From contig NZ_AVSV01000013.1 in NCBI RefSeq assembly GCF_000498355.1, positions 16,912 to 80,911 of the forward strand: a stretch of 64,000 bases of DNA. The letters are read 5' to 3'. Below, piece after piece: positions 62,713 to 64,000 of the stretch; the first letter of the stretch is position 1; each line of letters starts with the position of its first letter. A model generated the notes under the pieces. That model saw only the letters and a list, made by a program, of their open reading frames with translations. It had not been told where the DNA came from and made no database searches. Origin of the DNA: Clostridium sp. Ade.TY (GTDB lineage Bacteria; Bacillota; Clostridia; Clostridiales; Clostridiaceae). The translations under genes and the position numbers were made by a program.

Positions 62713-63681
62713 CTATTTAATTGTTCTAAATTCATATCCCTTACTTTTAAAATACTCTATTATTTCTGGAAGAGATTCCACTGTTGTTTCTTTCTTATAA
62801 GTATCATGCATTAAAAATACAACATTATCTGCCTTATCACCTAATTTTTCTACTGAATCCTTTGTCTCAACTAATAATTGTTTCGTACTTTTATTTCCAC
62901 CATTGGCTGCATCTCCATTTAAAGCATTCCAATCAACTATTTCTATTCCTTCTTTATCTAATATAGGTCTTATTTTTTCTCTTCCATTCCAAGACCAATA
63001 TCCGCCTGGAAATCTAACAACTCTAGTTGAAAAATCTTTTCCTAAATATTCTTTTAATAAATTATTAGTTTTATTATATTCTTCCATAAAATTATCAGTA
63101 TTTATTACTCTATTAGGATATAAATAACTATAATCATGACTATAACTATGATTTGCTATAGCATGTCCACTTGAAGCCATTCTCTTTAAAATGTCTTTAG
63201 TTTCTTTAGGCTTTGCCGTAATACTTTTACCTGTAACAAAAAATGTTGCTTTAACATTATATTTATCTAATATATCTAAAACATTTGGAGTATTGGTAGT
63301 TGATGGTCCATCATCAAAAGTTAAATATACAACTTTTTTTCCATCATCTCTCACAGGATAATGTAATTCCCCTTTCATAAGACCTTGAGTTCTCTTTGCT
63401 ACAACTGCAGCATCATCAGCATTTGGATCTTTACCTAATACTAAATATCCTGAATTATCTAAATTGCTATTTTCTTTATTTCCTGAAGATGAAGTTTCAT
63501 TATTTTCTTTTTCCTCACTATCACCTTGAGCAAGTGCTTTTTCACTTTTACCATCTAACGAAGTTGCAGAATAAATTGCTATTCCACCAATTGCTAAAAT
63601 AATAGTAATTCCTAAAATTAATAATCTTTGTTTTTTTCTTATTTTAATACTCTTTTCTCCCGAATTTCTTCTTGTAGCCAT
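62713..63681 (-). CDS. membrane-anchored polysaccharide deacetylase (NodB domain)
   Basis: A 322-residue protein: one N-terminal transmembrane helix (about 19-38), a serine/asparagine/glutamate-rich linker (about 45-80), and an extracellular NodB domain (about 115-318). Motifs: VVYLTFDDGPS (121-126; Asp123 base and Asp124 metal), NHSYSH (metal His178 and His182), RFPGGYWSW, DWNALNGDA and FLMHDTYKKET. It should N-deacetylate peptidoglycan or another N-acetylated surface glycan, often for lysozyme resistance or sporulation. It carries an elaborate promoter region and lies upstream of the two-component system. The start at 63679-63681 is preceded by a GGGGG run 12 bases away. Confidence 0.92.
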   Translation of the reverse strand: MATRRNSGEKSIKIRKKQRLLILGITIILAIGGIAIYSATSLDGKSEKALAQGDSEEKENNETSSSGNKENSNLDNSGYLVLGKDPNADDAAVVAKRTQGLMKGELHYPVRDDGKKVVYLTFDDGPSTTNTPNVLDILDKYNVKATFFVTGKSITAKPKETKDILKRMASSGHAIANHSYSHDYSYLYPNRVINTDNFMEEYNKTNNLLKEYLGKDFSTRVVRFPGGYWSWNGREKIRPILDKEGIEIVDWNALNGDAANGGNKSTKQLLVETKDSVEKLGDKADNVVFLMHDTYKKETTVESLPEIIEYFKSKGYEFRTIK

Positions 63682-63715
63682 CCCTAACTTTTCCCCCTAG
63701 TTTTTCTCATACTAT

Positions 63716-63744
63716 ATTATATAAGTATACTTATATAAAACCCT
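63716..63744 (-). promoter_or_regulatory. deacetylase promoter with a 22-bp perfect palindrome
   Basis: TATAAT (63716-63721) with a poor -35 (AGGGTT, 63739-63744). A perfect 22-bp palindrome centred on GTATAC covers 63717-63738, i.e. the whole spacer and most of the -10. It looks like an operator for a dimeric repressor. Confidence 0.55.
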
Positions 63745-63749
63745 TTTGG

Positions 63750-63790
63750 CTATTACAAAATAATTAATATCTATTACATTTTTGTAATAG
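63750..63790. repeat. three TGTAATAG motifs upstream of the deacetylase promoter
   Basis: CTATTACA occurs at 63750-63757 and 63771-63778 (direct repeat, 21-base period), and its complement TGTAATAG at 63783-63790, making an 8-base inverted pair with a 4-base gap. The nearest copy is six bases upstream of the weak -35, as expected for an activator site. Confidence 0.6.
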
Positions 63791-63865
63791 TTTGTCTTAT
63801 TATATACGTTAATATTTAATTTAAATTATATATTATTTTATAACGTTTAATATAATATTTTATGC

Positions 63866-63893
63866 AAAAAAAAATAAGCCCTTAAGCTTATTT
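63866..63893 (-). terminator. terminator of the tRNA transcript
   Basis: AAATAAGC (63872-63879) pairs with GCTTATTT (63886-63893) just past the tRNA 3' end, followed by a run of nine T bases on the minus strand. Confidence 0.88.
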
Positions 63894-63897
63894 ATAT

Positions 63898-63972
<75 letters not shown>

Positions 63973-64000
63973 TTATTAAATTTGTTCTCTGAAAATTGCA

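Overview
The window is a very AT-rich (about 70 percent or more by eye), gene-dense piece of a chromosome from a spore-forming Clostridium sensu stricto, in the broad C. perfringens / C. baratii / C. botulinum group. The evidence is AT-biased codon use, strong GGAGG ribosome-binding sites, frequent TTG starts, a veg-yabG pair, spoIIR, a SipL-type DUF3794-LysM protein, CotS-family spore-coat kinases and the conserved Firmicute block prfA - prmC - tsaC/sua5 - ywlE - rpiB - upp. The species call is inference. No insertion sequence, prophage or CRISPR array is visible.

Layout. 1-6550 is a leftward housekeeping run: upp (cut by the window edge), rpiB, a YwlE-like phosphatase, tsaC, a small membrane protein, prfA, a fused DUF1385-PrmC gene and tdk. 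6636-8155 runs rightward (rpmE, a diacylglycerol glucosyltransferase-like gene). 8187-18848 runs leftward: rho with an Asn-rich insert, pyrG, a small unknown protein, a DUF1934 protein, a PP-loop enzyme, spoIIR with a sigma-F-type promoter, ispE, and cyanophycin synthetase with cyanophycinase. 19155-24784 is a complete oppABCDF-type ABC operon. 24848-34403 is a sporulation region: sipL, a candidate small RNA, veg, yabG with a sigma-K-type promoter, then three CotS-family kinases, two GT4 glycosyltransferases and one unknown protein. 34392-38892 is an unusual degV - MATE - eutH - solute-binding-protein operon.

39073-46103 is a sugar-phosphotransferase operon (licB, licA, a BadF-type kinase, a MupG-type phospho-muramidase, a GH4 glycosidase). 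It has a textbook sigma-54 promoter, an upstream activating region of repeated half-sites, and a LevR-like sigma-54 activator gene beside it. No membrane IIC subunit is present. The gene content suggests amino-sugar disaccharide recycling. 46230-53437 holds htrA, an alpha/beta-hydrolase-like protein lacking the usual serine, tsaD, a RusA-like protein with a C-terminal zinc ribbon, an SGNH hydrolase, an FAD oxidoreductase, a lipid kinase and yedF. 53595-63681 is an envelope-oriented block: LtaS-type synthase, a DedA protein, tldE/tldD, a lipoprotein, a histidine kinase, a response regulator and a polysaccharide deacetylase. A tRNA-Asn (GTT) closes the window.

Items most worth following are the candidate small RNA at 26605-26694; the sigma-54 amino-sugar operon and its half-site array; the DUF1385-PrmC fusion that keeps an internal ribosome-binding site; the Asn-rich prion-like segment of Rho; the perfect-consensus rightward promoter inside the pyrG upstream region; and the deacetylase promoter with a 22-bp perfect palindrome in its spacer. 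All family assignments come from reading motifs and remembered families, without database searches.
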